Below, piece by piece: positions 8,349 to 16,086 of a stretch of DNA of 64,000 bases. This DNA comes from Shouchella clausii. GTDB lineage: Bacteria; Bacillota; Bacilli; Bacillales; Bacillaceae_D. Under the pieces are notes generated by a model, which worked only from the letters and a program-made list of their open reading frames with translations, ran no database searches and was not told the DNA's origin. The position numbers were made by a program, and so were the translations under genes. Each line of letters begins with the position of its first letter. The first letter of the stretch is position 1. The stretch lies in NCBI RefSeq assembly GCF_001598215.1, contig NZ_BCXJ01000009.1, positions 1-64,000 on the forward strand, written 5' to 3'.

Positions 8349-8660
8349 CTATTTTTGAACTTTCTCTTTATGCAGAAATAGCATTTCTTTCGCTAAGTCT
8401 ATCGCTAACATGGCAGTCATTAAGTGATCCTGTGCATGGATGAGCAGAATAGAAAGGTTGATTTCCTCTCCCCGTGCATTGCTTTGGATCATCTCGGTTT
8501 GTACTTTATGAGCGACATTGATTTCCTTCTCTGCTTCCTCTAGCAAATTGTCTGCTTCTGAAAATTGCTGTTCTCTAGCAAATTGTAACGCTTGCATCGT
8601 TTTGCTTCTTGCATTTCCGCTATGCAAAATAATGGAAAAAGCGTTTTCATGAATATTCAT
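8349..8660 (-). CDS. PTS Lac-family subunit IIA
   Basis: 103-aa three-helix phosphocarrier of the lactose/cellobiose IIA family. The active-site region IHAQDH (74-79) contains the likely phosphorylated His75. It is the first gene of the operon, with AAAGGAGG 6 nt upstream of the ATG and a TATAAT -10 further upstream. It takes phosphate from HPr, which is encoded elsewhere. NanE starts 12 nt after its stop, indicating tight co-transcription. Confidence 0.93.
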   Translation of the reverse strand: MNIHENAFSIILHSGNARSKTMQALQFAREQQFSEADNLLEEAEKEINVAHKVQTEMIQSNARGEEINLSILLIHAQDHLMTAMLAIDLAKEMLFLHKEKVQK

Positions 8661-8868
8661 TGGGAGCCTCCTTTCTTTAATGGAAATGACAATTATAGTT
8701 TAAAGGAAGAATATAAAAATGTAAAGTTATTTTCACCACAATAATTATTTTGGAGAAAATATTTCATTTATTCGTTTTTAAACTTGTCCTCTCCTAACGA
8801 AGAGCTTTTCAAGAAACCTAGCGACAGCGCTTGAAGAAAACGATAGAAAGGGAAGAGGAAAAGCCAAC
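8661..8868 (-). promoter_or_regulatory. promoter and candidate operator of the PTS/NanE/DUF4127 operon
   Basis: On the minus strand a perfect -10 TATAAT lies at 8692-8697 with no good -35 at 16-18 nt, as expected for a regulated promoter. Upstream are two small palindromes: AATAATTATT (8740-8749) and GAAA-ATA-TTTC (8755-8765). The latter resembles the pseudo-palindromic GAAA/TTTC sites bound by RpiR-type repressors. The remainder (8770-8868) shows nothing recognisable. Confidence 0.5.
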
Positions 8869-8869
8869 A

Positions 8870-8911
8870 AAAAAAAGCGGGAGAAGCATATCAAATGCTT
8901 CTCCCGCTTTT
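8870..8911 (-). terminator. terminator after salA
   Basis: 14-bp perfect stem (8876-8889 with 8895-8908), 5-nt loop, followed on the minus strand by a run of eight T. It separates salA from the downstream sugar operon. Confidence 0.92.
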
Positions 8912-8928
8912 AAGGCAACCTCTTTCAA

Positions 8929-9981
8929 TCACTCTGTTTTTTCAACAATTCGTTCCGCCAAACGGTGGTAAATCTCACCAATTGGATGTTCTTGTGCATA
9001 AACGGACGGGGCAAAATCATTTTCATCAATCTCAGGCTGCCCGAGAGGAATTTGCGCAAGCAATTCCGTTTTTAATTCTTCCGCCAAACGTTCGCCGCCG
9101 CCCGTTCCAAACACATATTCTTTCTCTCCAGTTGCTTTGCTTTCAAAGTAAGCCATATTCTCTACAACGCCAAGCATTTCATGGTTTGTTTTTATCGCCA
9201 TTGCACCAGCTCGGGCAGCAACAAATGCTGCTGTTGCGTGTGGGGTGGTCACGATCAGTTCCTTTGAACCTGGCAGCATGGAATGCAAGTCGAGAGCAAC
9301 ATCGCCCGTACCTGGAGGTAAGTCCAAGATGAGATAATCAAGCTCTCCCCATTCGCATTCGGAAAAGAATTGGTTGATCATTTTCCCGAGCATGGGTCCC
9401 CGCCAAATAACAGGGGCATTGTCTTCCACGAAAAAGCCCATTGAGATGACTTTAACGCCAAAGCGTTCAACGGGGTGGATACGTTTGTTGATCACTTTCG
9501 GCCGTTCTTCAATCCCCATCATGTCAGGGACACTAAATCCATAAATATCGGCGTCAATAATGCCGACTTTTTTCCCAAGGCGGGCAAGCGCGACTGCCGT
9601 GTTGACAGAGACGGTCGATTTGCCAACCCCGCCTTTTCCGCTCGCCACTGTAATAAACGTTGTTTTGCTTGTCGGCGCAAGCAAAGCAGGACCTTTAAAG
9701 GGTTCTTCTTTTAGGCCGCCAACCGCTTCTAGCTCTTCCTCAGTAAGTGTATCAAAACGGAGTCCGACTGATTCAGCGCCCTCGTTTTTGAGGACATTGA
9801 CTATTTCCTGTTGGACTTGCATTTGCTCGGCTGTTCCCGTTTTTGCTAAAGCGACTTTTAGGCTGACGTGGCCATTTTTATTTTTCAGCTCGCGGATGCC
9901 GCCAGTTTCTACAATGCTCTTATTCAAGTCACGATCTTTAATTCGTTTTAGCGCTTCCATTATTTCTTGATCCGTTATCAT
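8929..9981 (-). CDS. salA: Mrp/NBP35 family P-loop ATPase SalA
   Basis: 350 aa. An N-terminal MIP18-type domain (about 1-80) is followed by a deviant Walker A GKGGVGKS (115-122) and a MinD-like ATPase domain. In the C-terminal region where Mrp Fe-S carriers have CxxC, this protein has YFESKATGEK, so the cluster ligands are missing, as in B. subtilis SalA, a regulator of protease expression. Length matches SalA (352 aa). The ATG at 9981 has AAGGAAGG 8 nt upstream; a GTG three codons earlier overlaps that site. Position next to gerD/cwlD is conserved apart from the inserted operons. Confidence 0.9.
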   Translation of the reverse strand: MITDQEIMEALKRIKDRDLNKSIVETGGIRELKNKNGHVSLKVALAKTGTAEQMQVQQEIVNVLKNEGAESVGLRFDTLTEEELEAVGGLKEEPFKGPALLAPTSKTTFITVASGKGGVGKSTVSVNTAVALARLGKKVGIIDADIYGFSVPDMMGIEERPKVINKRIHPVERFGVKVISMGFFVEDNAPVIWRGPMLGKMINQFFSECEWGELDYLILDLPPGTGDVALDLHSMLPGSKELIVTTPHATAAFVAARAGAMAIKTNHEMLGVVENMAYFESKATGEKEYVFGTGGGERLAEELKTELLAQIPLGQPEIDENDFAPSVYAQEHPIGEIYHRLAERIVEKTE

Positions 9982-10020
9982 CGATGGCACCTTCCTTTAA
10001 CAATCGCTCCTATTTTCCCC

Positions 10021-10049
10021 AGTATAGCACACATAAATAACAGAAAGAA
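10021..10049 (-). promoter_or_regulatory. salA: putative salA promoter
   Basis: -10 TATACT on the minus strand (10021-10026); the hexamer 17 nt upstream (TTCTTT) is a poor -35 and overlaps the ptsG terminator stem. Plausible but weak. Confidence 0.4.
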
Positions 10050-10080
10050 CTAGAGCGCTTCGCCCTAGTCCTTATCTGTT
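10039..10080 (-). terminator. terminator after ptsG
   Basis: Long imperfect hairpin with arms 10039-10057 and 10061-10080 and a 3-nt loop. It overlaps the ptsG stop codon. The following T-run is short, so termination may be partial. Confidence 0.6.
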
Positions 10081-12118
10081 AGCGGTCCACCGCGACAATG
10101 CCTTTTTCTTTTGCCAGAACCCGTCCTTTTTTGTTGATGACGACAGTCCCTCCTAAGTTGGTAAACACGACTGGCGTAATTGTAGAAGCACCGTGGTTCC
10201 GGATATAATCTAAATCAAATTCGGCCAATTTCTCGCCTGCACTTATCTGGTCGCCTTCTTCTACAAGGACGTCAAACCCTTCTCCTTGAAGTTTAACTGT
10301 ATCGATGCCGATGTGGATCAACACTTCCATTCCAGTAGATGTCGTCAGTCCAATCGCATGCTTCGTCGGGAAGATGGTCGTCACTTTTCCTTCAACAGGC
10401 GAATAAACAATGCCGTCTTCTGGATCAATCGCAAACCCGTCGCCCATCATTTTTTCAGAAAAGACTTGATCTGGCACTTCCGCGAGCGACATGACCGTAC
10501 CTGTCATTGGTGCTAGGAATGCCCCGTCATTCATCAATGCATCTGGCTGAATTTCTTCCAGTTTGCCACTGACTTCCTCTTGTTGATTTGTTTCTAGAGG
10601 TCGAGGCGCTTTTCCCACCATGACATCTTGGATTTGGCCTTTAAGCGTCTCTGAACGAGGGCCAAAAATCGCTTGGATGTTGTTGCCTACTTCTAGAACT
10701 CCAGCTGCGCCAAGCGCCTTCAATTCGTCTTTGTCGACTGCTTTAATATCATTTACCGATACACGCAGCCGCGTAATGCATGCGTCAAGATGAGCAATAT
10801 TGTCTTTTCCGCCCATCGCTTGCAACACTTGTCCTGCTAACTCGCCTGTTTTTCCTTTGCCTTTGTTATCATTAGCTGTGTCTTCTTCCCGTCCTGGCGT
10901 CATTAAATTGAATTTTTGAATCGCAAAGCGAAAAACGACGTAATAAATTACCGCAAATACGAGGCCAATGAGAATGGTAATCCACCATTGTTCTTCATTC
11001 GGCAAAATCCCGAATAAGAAAAAGTCAATCGCTCCGCCTGAAAAGGTGAACCCAACATGAACGTCGAACAACGTCATCAATACAAACGATAGGCCATCGA
11101 GGATCGCATGTAGCAAAAACAATACCGGCGCGATAAACAAGAACGTAAACTCAATTGGTTCTGTGATTCCTGTCAAAAACGATGTCAACGCCGCAGAACC
11201 AAACAAACCAGCAACCAGTTTTTTCTTCTCAGGTTTGGCACAATGGTACATCGCCAGTGCCGCAGCTGGCAGGCCAAACATAAAAATCGGAAATTCGCCT
11301 GCCATGAAGTGGCCAGCCGTCAATTCCACGCCATCGCGGAGTTGCGCGAAGAAAATGAGCATGTCGCCACGGACAATTTCCCCTGCCGCATTGGTATAGG
11401 AACCGAATTCATACCAGAACGGGGCATGGAAAATGTGGTGCAGTCCAAATGGGATCAAAAGCCGTCTTATAAAACCAAATAAAAACACAGCTACATACAA
11501 GCTCGACCCTAACAAAAACTCAGAAAAGCTGTTTAAGCCGTGTTGGATCGGCGGCCAAACAACAAGCAAAAGAAGCGCCATTAAAAATGTAGCAACCGCT
11601 GTGATAATAGGGACAAACCGTTTGCCGGCAAAAAAACCAAGAAAAGCGGGCATTTCTATATCGTGAAAGCGGTTATAACAGTAAGCAGCAATTAAGCCGA
11701 CGATGATCCCGCCAAATACGCCTGTTTGCAGAGTATCAATCCCCAGAATATTGGCAAAGCTCGGGTCTTCGGCTACCATTTCCGCGCTCACGCCAAGCCA
11801 TTGGCCCATCACGGTATTCATCACCAGGTAGCCGACTAGCGCTGCAAGTGCGGCTGCACCGTCACCAGCAAGGCCGATCGCGACCCCGACAGCGAAAATA
11901 AGAGACAAGTTGTCAAAAATAATGCCGCCAGCGGCTTCCATCACACCAGCCGTATGTTGAATCCAGCCCGCGTCTAAGAACGGCATGTAGTTCAATGTGT
12001 TTTCCATTTGCAAAGCGGCACCAATGCCAAGCAGCAAACCAGCCACCGGCAGCATCGCAACCGGGAGCATCAATGCCTTCCCAATTTTTTGCAACTTGCC
12101 AAATGCATTTTTAAACAA
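10079..12118 (-). CDS. ptsG: glucose-specific PTS enzyme EIICBA
   Basis: 679-aa fused glucose permease. The IIC membrane domain covers about 1-400. The IIB domain (about 425-505) has the phosphorylated Cys in LDACITRLRV, and the C-terminal IIA domain (about 535-675) has the active His in VLIHIGIDTV. It imports and phosphorylates glucose. The TTG start has GGGAGG 8 nt upstream. The domain order is that of B. subtilis PtsG. The adjacent glcT gene and the RAT/terminator in the leader show GlcT-controlled antitermination. Confidence 0.93.
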   Translation of the reverse strand: MFKNAFGKLQKIGKALMLPVAMLPVAGLLLGIGAALQMENTLNYMPFLDAGWIQHTAGVMEAAGGIIFDNLSLIFAVGVAIGLAGDGAAALAALVGYLVMNTVMGQWLGVSAEMVAEDPSFANILGIDTLQTGVFGGIIVGLIAAYCYNRFHDIEMPAFLGFFAGKRFVPIITAVATFLMALLLLVVWPPIQHGLNSFSEFLLGSSLYVAVFLFGFIRRLLIPFGLHHIFHAPFWYEFGSYTNAAGEIVRGDMLIFFAQLRDGVELTAGHFMAGEFPIFMFGLPAAALAMYHCAKPEKKKLVAGLFGSAALTSFLTGITEPIEFTFLFIAPVLFLLHAILDGLSFVLMTLFDVHVGFTFSGGAIDFFLFGILPNEEQWWITILIGLVFAVIYYVVFRFAIQKFNLMTPGREEDTANDNKGKGKTGELAGQVLQAMGGKDNIAHLDACITRLRVSVNDIKAVDKDELKALGAAGVLEVGNNIQAIFGPRSETLKGQIQDVMVGKAPRPLETNQQEEVSGKLEEIQPDALMNDGAFLAPMTGTVMSLAEVPDQVFSEKMMGDGFAIDPEDGIVYSPVEGKVTTIFPTKHAIGLTTSTGMEVLIHIGIDTVKLQGEGFDVLVEEGDQISAGEKLAEFDLDYIRNHGASTITPVVFTNLGGTVVINKKGRVLAKEKGIVAVDR

Positions 12119-12159
12119 TAGAATTCCCTCCCAAATTGTTTTTTTGATATGTAGGAACG

Positions 12160-12250
12160 CAAAAAAGGCATGAGCAAAAAGACACTGGATTGGTTTTAAA
12201 ACCCAGTCATTTCTTTTTCCTCATGCCTGATCGAATCAGTTACACGAATT
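12160..12250 (-). promoter_or_regulatory. ptsG leader: RAT antiterminator overlapping an intrinsic terminator
   Basis: On the minus strand the segment 12216-12248 contains GTGTAACTGATTCGATCAGG then CATGAG, closely matching the B. subtilis ptsG ribonucleic antiterminator, with a CTGAT/ATCAG stem (12227-12239). Its 3' part forms one arm of a terminator whose arms are 12166-12182 and 12212-12228 (one mismatch in 17), followed by TTTTTT. The two structures are mutually exclusive, so GlcT binding should allow ptsG transcription. The RAT begins directly at the glcT stop codon. Confidence 0.88.
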
Positions 12251-13095
12251 TATTTGCTTTTGTTCTGCACCCTCTGCAAGTGCATCGTCAAGTAGACCGC
12301 CTCAGCATCATACACTGGTTTACCAAGCGTCCTTTGCATGACTTTAATGAGCTTCCAAGAAAGATTATAACATACGGGATATTCTTGTTTCAACAGTTTT
12401 GCAATCGCTTTCGGCTCTTCGACTTTTTCACCCGTCATCACCCGTTCAATCGTAAAGCGCAAATGCCTCACAAGACGAAGATAATCCATGCTCTCTTTGT
12501 CCAATTTTATCGCAAACTGGCTCTCCACAAGGGAAACAAGTTGACTAACTAATTGCGAATGGCTATTGACGATATTCATGCTTTTATTTTGAATGGCGCT
12601 ATGGATATGAAGCGCAATAAAGCCAATTTCTCCTTCAGGGAGCTGGACACCGGTCTGCTGGCCAACAAGGGCTACCACTTCTTTGGCAATCGCATATTCA
12701 CGTGGATAAAGCGCTTTCGTCTCTGCCAAAAAAGGGTTTTCAATCGACATTCCTTGGGCAATCCGGGCATGGGCAAAGGACAAATGGTCCAGTAGCCCGA
12801 TATGGATATGCTCGTTTAAATCCATGCCTGCTTTTTTGGCAATAAGAGAAATGGCTTCCACCGTCACATCTATCATCGTTTGCGAAATATGTGGAAGCAG
12901 CTTCAAATAGCTTTGTTGCTCTTTTTCATCTTTTAAAACAAACAGTTTCTCAATGTCTTGCTGCTCAAGCCAGTCTCCATTTTTGCGGGCAAAACCGATG
13001 CCTTTTCCAATGACGACCACTTCTTGGTTGTCACGCTCAGCAATGACCACATTGTTATTAAGGGCCTTTTTTACTTTGTACTCCCCCACATTCAT
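12250..13095 (-). CDS. glcT: transcription antiterminator GlcT (BglG family)
   Basis: 281 aa. An N-terminal CAT RNA-binding domain (about 1-60, KKALNNNVV and VVIGKGIGF) is followed by two PRD domains with the conserved His residues that take PTS phosphate. It binds the RAT in the ptsG leader when glucose is present. I use the ATG at 13095, matching the B. subtilis N-terminus; the GGAG upstream is unusually close, and a GTG one codon earlier is possible. The gene pair glcT-ptsG is conserved in bacilli, but its location between cwlD and salA differs from B. subtilis. Confidence 0.92.
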   Translation of the reverse strand: MNVGEYKVKKALNNNVVIAERDNQEVVVIGKGIGFARKNGDWLEQQDIEKLFVLKDEKEQQSYLKLLPHISQTMIDVTVEAISLIAKKAGMDLNEHIHIGLLDHLSFAHARIAQGMSIENPFLAETKALYPREYAIAKEVVALVGQQTGVQLPEGEIGFIALHIHSAIQNKSMNIVNSHSQLVSQLVSLVESQFAIKLDKESMDYLRLVRHLRFTIERVMTGEKVEEPKAIAKLLKQEYPVCYNLSWKLIKVMQRTLGKPVYDAEAVYLTMHLQRVQNKSK

Positions 13096-13119
13096 CACTC
13101 CAACAGCTTCTTCCCTTTC

Positions 13120-13148
13120 ATGGTAATCCAGGGACAGACTTACGTCAA
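13120..13148 (-). promoter_or_regulatory. glcT: putative glcT promoter
   Basis: -35 TTGACG (13143-13148), 17-nt spacer, -10 TACCAT (13120-13125) on the minus strand, directly after cwlD. The -10 matches only four of six consensus positions. Confidence 0.45.
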
Positions 13149-13157
13149 CTTAATCGT

Positions 13158-13889
13158 TCACTCGTAAGGATTGCTGTTTGGCGCTTTTTCATCGGTAAAA
13201 AACCGAAGCATCCCTTCATAAATGGAAGCAGCCATTTTGTCTTGGTATTCGTCTGTTGCGAGCAGTGCCGCCTCCTGCGGGTTGGACAAAAAACCTGCTT
13301 CGATCAATGCCCCAGGAATTTCGGCTTCTTTTAACAAATACACATGATGGATCGGTTTCGGATACCGGTTTGTATTTTGCAAATTGCGCTTGATTTCCTC
13401 CTGTATAAAAACAGCCAAATCTTCATTGCGTTGATTTTTTAGGTGGTAAAAAGTTTGCGCGCCATTCCAACGTTCAGCCGGAATCGCATTCATATGAATC
13501 GACAAAAACGCATCCGCTTCCGAATCATTGATAATCATTGCCCGTTTTCTTAAGTCTTCGGTTTTTCGCTGCCGTATTTTCGCCGTACCAGCATCGGCCA
13601 AATCAACATCTTCCTCCCGCGTCATGATGACAAGCGCGCCAGCTTCCTGCAAATAATCGCGCAACTTCAATGCCACTGCTAACGTAACTTCTTTTTCAAG
13701 CGTGCCCGTCTTTGAAACGGCTCCCCCGTCCATCCCGCCATGGCCAGGGTCAAGGACAATCACTTTCCCTGACATCGGCAAGTGCCAAGTAGAAGACGAA
13801 TCTTTAAGCGTACTGTCATATTGAACCCATAATAATACCGCTGCAAACAAAAGCGCCCCAATAAAAATGCTCCATTTATGTTTCTTCAC
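13158..13889 (-). CDS. cwlD: N-acetylmuramoyl-L-alanine amidase CwlD
   Basis: 243-aa Amidase_3 enzyme needed for muramic-delta-lactam formation in spore cortex. An N-terminal signal anchor (about 6-22) precedes zinc-site motifs DPGHGG (His50), the Glu in the following KEVTL helix region, and SIHMNA; the catalytic-Glu motif IEAGFLSN is near the C-terminus. The GTG start has AAGGGGGA 7 nt upstream. It follows ybaK, and the pair appears to share the sigma-G-type promoter at 14411-14439, consistent with forespore expression. Confidence 0.92.
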   Translation of the reverse strand: MKKHKWSIFIGALLFAAVLLWVQYDSTLKDSSSTWHLPMSGKVIVLDPGHGGMDGGAVSKTGTLEKEVTLAVALKLRDYLQEAGALVIMTREEDVDLADAGTAKIRQRKTEDLRKRAMIINDSEADAFLSIHMNAIPAERWNGAQTFYHLKNQRNEDLAVFIQEEIKRNLQNTNRYPKPIHHVYLLKEAEIPGALIEAGFLSNPQEAALLATDEYQDKMAASIYEGMLRFFTDEKAPNSNPYE

Positions 13890-13948
13890 AGTCCGTTCCC
13901 CCTTGTCCTGTATTTATATATACGAGGACAAGGAGAAGTTATGAACGA

Positions 13949-14386
13949 TTAATGAAGGCGAAGCTTGTACGCTTTGCTCGCTTCCCGAAAGCCTTTTTCC
14001 CACCATGTGCCAATCAGCATGTCAGAAGCAGCAAGAAGCGCTTCAGTCGGCGCTCTTTCTTCTTTAGACCAACCGGTTAAAGTTGCACAAAGACAATGGG
14101 ACAAATCAGTCAACTCTTCCTCACAACGTTTGCGCACCTCCTGCGCCGGTTCGCCATAATAACCAAAACGCCCAAACTCTGTGCCAAGCAAATAAGCATC
14201 AATCGTCATATCCAAACATTGGTCAATTAAGAAAGGATACGCTTGAAATTGGAACGGAAGGATCGGAAAAATCCATTCCTTTATTGCCTTCTCCATTTCC
14301 TTCATACTAATATGGCGCAACATCTTCTTTTCAAAATTCCACTGTTTTTCTCGTCTTCTTTCGGTAAGTGTCGTAATTACATTCAT
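13949..14386 (-). CDS. ybaK: YbaK family protein (DUF2521)
   Basis: 145 aa, no known biochemical function. It lies immediately upstream of cwlD as in B. subtilis. It is soluble, with many Trp and acidic residues, and has Cys within LSHCLCATL. The ATG at 14386 gives the family length and has AAGGGGA about 9 nt upstream; earlier in-frame starts fall upstream of the promoter. Expected to be sporulation-associated from its promoter and its neighbour. Confidence 0.85.
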   Translation of the reverse strand: MNVITTLTERRREKQWNFEKKMLRHISMKEMEKAIKEWIFPILPFQFQAYPFLIDQCLDMTIDAYLLGTEFGRFGYYGEPAQEVRKRCEEELTDLSHCLCATLTGWSKEERAPTEALLAASDMLIGTWWEKGFREASKAYKLRLH

Positions 14387-14410
14387 TGGTCGTTTCCCCT
14401 TTTTTCTTTT

Positions 14411-14439
14411 TAGTATGGTCGTCCCCATTTGCGCCATAC
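14411..14439 (-). promoter_or_regulatory. sigma-G-type promoter of ybaK-cwlD
   Basis: On the minus strand GTATG (14435-14439), 17-nt spacer, CATACTA (14411-14417), a full match to the sigma-G consensus (gyATR, 17-18 nt, cATnnTA). CATACTA also resembles a sigma-E -10. The 5' untranslated region would be about 18 nt. Confidence 0.65.
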
Positions 14440-14688
14440 ACATAAGAAAAGCTCAAATAATGCTGGGATAACCATTATCTGCTGGGGGAACATGTGCGAC
14501 CTCCATTTAAAAAAGGGTATATAGTTAGGTGATATTGCAAACTATAGGAAGGGATACTGACGAGTTTCTAGATGAGGCTCCTAGAAAGGGGCTGTAGAGC
14601 TTTTTTAGGTATCGTAAGAATGTCTGAGGTCACTGTAAGGAGGGTATGTATAGAAACAAGCTTTTTCTACCGCTGTCCCTTTTTGCGC
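14440..14688. other. intergenic region without a recognised gene
   Basis: Between the ybaK promoter and the GNAT gene. It holds two weak inverted repeats (ATAGTT/AACTAT near 14521-14545, TTTCTAG/CTAGAAA near 14565-14587) but no convincing terminator T-run, ribosome binding site or coding frame. Confidence 0.5.
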
Positions 14689-15201
14689 TCAACAACCACC
14701 TTTAGTAAACGAATAGATCAAGTGTTTTTTATTAAAAACAAAGGATTCTTTTTCCTTAGAAAAACCGATTTTCTCTGCAACACGAATGGACGGAATATTC
14801 ATTGGGTCGATAATACTTATCAGCTTGTTTAGCCCTAATTGATTTAGGCCGAATTCCATGCAACCTTTTGCTGCTTCAGAAGCGTATCCTTGCGACCAAT
14901 ATTTTTTATTAATATGGTACCCAATTTCAACTTCCCTATTGCCCTCCACTATTTGTTTAACAAGACCGCAGTCCCCAATTAGTTCATTTGTTTCCTTCAG
15001 GCATACTGCCCATAAACCATAGCCATCTTCTTCGTATCTTTCTCTATTTTTTTGAATCCAGTTTTTCGTTTTCTCGAGGCTAAACGGTGCTGGATAATAT
15101 TTCATTGTTTCTGCATCTGAAAACATGGAGTGAAGAGGTACAATATCCTCCTTGCTATATTGTCTTAAAAATAACCTTTCTGTTTCCAAAATAACCATCA
15201 T
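14689..15201 (-). CDS. GNAT family N-acetyltransferase (RimJ/RimL-like)
   Basis: 170 aa. It has the GNAT beta strands ETERLFLRQYSKED and IGYHINKKYW, then SQGYASEA (acetyl-CoA pyrophosphate loop), and a C-terminal part with NIPSIRVAEKIGF, typical of the RimJ/RimL group that acetylates protein N-termini or small amines. GGGGGAG lies 7 nt upstream of the ATG. It is alone, in an AT-rich patch absent from the equivalent place in B. subtilis. The substrate cannot be predicted. Confidence 0.88.
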   Translation of the reverse strand: MMVILETERLFLRQYSKEDIVPLHSMFSDAETMKYYPAPFSLEKTKNWIQKNRERYEEDGYGLWAVCLKETNELIGDCGLVKQIVEGNREVEIGYHINKKYWSQGYASEAAKGCMEFGLNQLGLNKLISIIDPMNIPSIRVAEKIGFSKEKESFVFNKKHLIYSFTKGGC

Positions 15202-15451
15202 TGACTGTCTCCCCCAATAAAAATTTTAAGCTTCATTATACGTGATCAATTGTAGCCTAGCACATCAACAATTTGCTTCTACATGGACAATCTTCCTGAA
15301 AAATTTATAAAAATTTTATAATTTTGGATCTGTTAACGAAGGCACTTCGTAATATAATGAAAGAGCAACATATTGAAACTAAATATTGGAGGATAAACTC
15401 CGACCATTCATTTTCCAGAAATTTAATTTTTTAAACAGGCGGATGGACATC

Positions 15452-15613
15452 ATGAAAAAGAAATCAAAGAAATTTTGGCTTTTTTATTTAATATTCCTTT
15501 TATGTTTCGCTATAATTTACTTTTTTCCTGATGACATTCGATTTATCTTTGTTGTTGCATTTCCAATCCTTTTTTGGGGAATGTATGGTTTTCTGAATAA
15601 CCGTACGACATAG
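15452..15613 (+). CDS. small two-helix membrane protein (hypothetical)
   Basis: 53 aa: basic start MKKKSKK, then two hydrophobic segments (about 9-26 and 31-48) and a short polar tail. Not recognised. GGCGG lies about 9 nt upstream of this ATG; an ATG three codons earlier and a TTG further upstream (15386) are possible alternatives. A TATAAT-like -10 at 15353-15358 has no good -35. It is the only plus-strand gene in this part of the window besides pdaB and gerD. Coding is plausible but not certain. Confidence 0.45.
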   Translation: MKKKSKKFWLFYLIFLLCFAIIYFFPDDIRFIFVVAFPILFWGMYGFLNNRTT

Positions 15614-15861
15614 CATGGGATACAGAGGTATGGTTCGCGGATATGCTGGCTTGTTCACCCTAAAAAATAGTCCACCCTTGAGTTTTATTCCTAATAGGGC
15701 CGATCCTCCTGGATGGAACCGAGCCATTGTATAGGCTGAAGATGGTGACACACCTTCCGTATACCCTTTTTTCTGAGTTCGATCCCATTCCGTTAATGAA
15801 CTGGATGAGGACAAACAGACCAAATTGCCCACTAGTTAAAAACTGGATAACCAATGCTTTG
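15614..15861. other. intergenic stretch, nothing recognised
   Basis: Short overlapping frames exist on both strands but none has a ribosome binding site or a recognisable protein. It might be decayed coding sequence; no repeat or transposon end is visible. Confidence 0.4.
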
Positions 15862-16074
15862 CTATATGTCGGCTTTTTCTTCGTATTCGAGTATATCACC
15901 AGGCTGACAATTTAATGTCTGGCAGATCTTTTCTAACGTAGCAAAGCGGATACCACGCGCTTTGCCTGTTTTTAGTATTGATAAATTAGCTTGAGTAATA
16001 TCAATTTTTTCTGCTAACTCTTTTGAAGAAATGTTTCTTTCTAGCATTACTCGATCTAAGTTAATTTTTATCAT
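15862..16074 (-). CDS. XRE-family transcriptional regulator (small, YozG-like)
   Basis: 70-aa single-domain Cro/C1-type HTH protein: SSKELAEKIDITQANLSILKTG forms the helix-turn-helix and the tail LNCQPGDILEYEE is typical of the type. The ATG at 16074 has GGGAGG 4 nt upstream. It lies 12 nt downstream of the DUF2975 gene, a common pairing in Firmicutes in which the regulator probably controls the pair. Likely operator sites lie at 16641-16679. Confidence 0.88.
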   Translation of the reverse strand: MIKINLDRVMLERNISSKELAEKIDITQANLSILKTGKARGIRFATLEKICQTLNCQPGDILEYEEKADI

Positions 16075-16086
16075 TAGGCCTCCCAC

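Noticed and set aside
8895-9332. 145-codon plus-strand frame antisense to salA
   Set aside because: It is a shadow of the strongly conserved SalA frame, begins in the terminator, and has no ribosome binding site.
14521-14587. Small inverted repeats between ybaK and the GNAT gene as insertion-sequence ends
   Set aside because: Only 6-7 bp arms, no target duplication and no transposase nearby.
15500-15832. 110-codon minus-strand frame overlapping the small membrane protein gene
   Set aside because: No ribosome binding site, no recognisable family, and low-complexity or unlikely composition; opposite strand offers the better candidate.
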